Shown here: positions 63,723 through 64,000 of the stretch, one piece after another | How the letters are laid out: every line of letters begins with the position of its first letter | How positions within the stretch are numbered: position 1 is the first letter of the stretch | Assembly: GCF_023705585.1 (NCBI RefSeq) | Contig: NZ_BOQE01000001.1 | Coordinates: 2,245,001-2,309,000, forward strand | DNA: 64,000 nt | Direction of reading: 5' to 3' | DNA from: Collibacillus ludicampi | GTDB taxonomy: Bacteria; Bacillota; Bacilli; Tumebacillales; BOQE01 | Translations under genes and position numbers: made by a program | Notes under the pieces: model-generated | Told to the model about the DNA's origin: nothing | Database searches by the model: none | What the model saw: the letters and a program-made list of their open reading frames with translations, nothing else

Positions 63723-63966
63723 GATTGCCGATCGTTTCCACAATGATCAACTGTCGGTCATGATCGACAAAAAATAATACCCGAAAGGTTCCAATACGAA
63801 GCCGGAACAACCCTTGTTCACCCTTGAGCTTTTTTATATCACCTTGGGGTGGAACATTTTTTAGCCCTTCCAGTGATTCCAAAATGCGCATTTGCAATTT
63901 CTTGTCCTGCTTCTTGATAAACTTAATGGCTGGTGGCTTTAAGATGAGATTATAGATTAAGCTCAC
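63700..63966 (-). CDS. RelE/ParE-type toxin
   Basis: This 88-residue protein has the RelE fold pattern: FIKKQDKKLQMRILESLEGL, then GDIKKLKGEQGLFRLRIGTF and RVLFFVDHDRQLIIVETIGN. RelE toxins cut mRNA in the ribosome. The GTG start follows TTGGAGG, which lies within the preceding antitoxin gene; the two frames overlap by 17 bases, and the AbrB-like gene overlaps its end. Confidence 0.85.
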   Translation of the reverse strand: MSLIYNLILKPPAIKFIKKQDKKLQMRILESLEGLKNVPPQGDIKKLKGEQGLFRLRIGTFRVLFFVDHDRQLIIVETIGNRGDIYIR

Positions 63967-64000
63967 TTTTTAAATCCTCCAAAGATATGGATTCGTCATC
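63950..64000 (-). CDS. antitoxin C-terminus, partial at window edge
   Basis: The last 16 codons before a TAA read DDESISLEDLKSELNL, the typical tail of RelB/Phd-type antitoxins that neutralise RelE-like toxins. The rest lies outside the window. It overlaps the RelE-type gene start by 17 bases, the normal antitoxin-toxin order. Confidence 0.75.
   Translation of the reverse strand, partial: DDESISLEDLKSELNL

Overview
The window reads as chromosome of an aerobic, spore-forming Bacillota (Bacillales/Alicyclobacillales type). This rests on AGGAGG-type ribosome binding sites with occasional TTG and GTG starts, large tRNA arrays with encoded CCA, three YjcZ-family sporulation miniproteins, a bpsA-bpsB type III polyketide pair, a yybE/yybF-like LysR-MFS pair and many Rho-independent terminators. 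The genus cannot be fixed from sequence alone.

Layout. Bases 1-1712 hold the 3' tip of a 5S rRNA, an 18-gene tRNA array and its terminator. Bases 1751-20114 form a complete inositol catabolism locus: a LacI regulator, an accessory Gfo/Idh dehydrogenase, iolG, a ribose-type ABC importer (lipoprotein, double ATPase, permease), iolD, iolE, iolB, iolC, iolA, a relic of a LacI DNA-binding domain, iolJ, a second and near-identical LacI regulator, a further Gfo/Idh dehydrogenase and iolI. The importer takes up the sugar alcohol. IolG, IolE, IolD, IolB, IolC and IolJ convert it to dihydroxyacetone phosphate and malonate semialdehyde, and IolA makes acetyl-CoA. AAGCGCTT operators sit just downstream of three promoters, and two of these have a second operator 144-146 bp further on, which suggests DNA looping by the paired LacI paralogues.

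Bases 20282-25899 hold a chemoreceptor, a CSCC-motif permease, pruA and a DUF1294 membrane protein. Bases 25945-29990 are an accessory patch. An SDR oxidoreductase, a Nudix hydrolase and two unrecognised proteins lie between inverted copies of a nested-hairpin repeat family. Bases 30059-38010 hold a two-domain gamma-glutamylcyclotransferase-like protein, a second 7-gene tRNA array, an RraA-like gene, lgt, the MFS/LysR pair, an AEC transporter and a membrane-anchored methyltransferase. Bases 38114-42546 are a broken zone: a membrane protein with a frameshift, a chemoreceptor with an in-frame stop, and an FMN-binding glutamate-synthase-like gene with four apparent one-base losses at short homopolymers. 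These may be decay or sequencing error.

Bases 43218-52797 hold bpsA-bpsB, a sulfite-oxidase-type molybdoenzyme, sporulation-associated small proteins (YjcZ twice and a YmaF-like HxH-repeat protein), an exported unknown, a HipA-like kinase, a GNAT acetyltransferase and a B12-binding-type radical SAM protein. Bases 53000-63091 hold a secreted metallopeptidase-like protein, a glutamate/dicarboxylate symporter, a candidate short RNA, a 2-oxoacid dehydrogenase E1alpha-E1beta-E2 operon without E3, a third YjcZ, an extradiol dioxygenase and transketolase. The right edge has an HsdR C-terminal remnant and a RelE-type toxin between an antitoxin tail and an AbrB-like protein.

The best candidates for undescribed biology are the nested-hairpin repeat family, the twin-LacI/paired-operator arrangement with its LacI relic, the structured leader before the 167-residue unknown at 27671, and the putative RNA upstream of the dehydrogenase operon.
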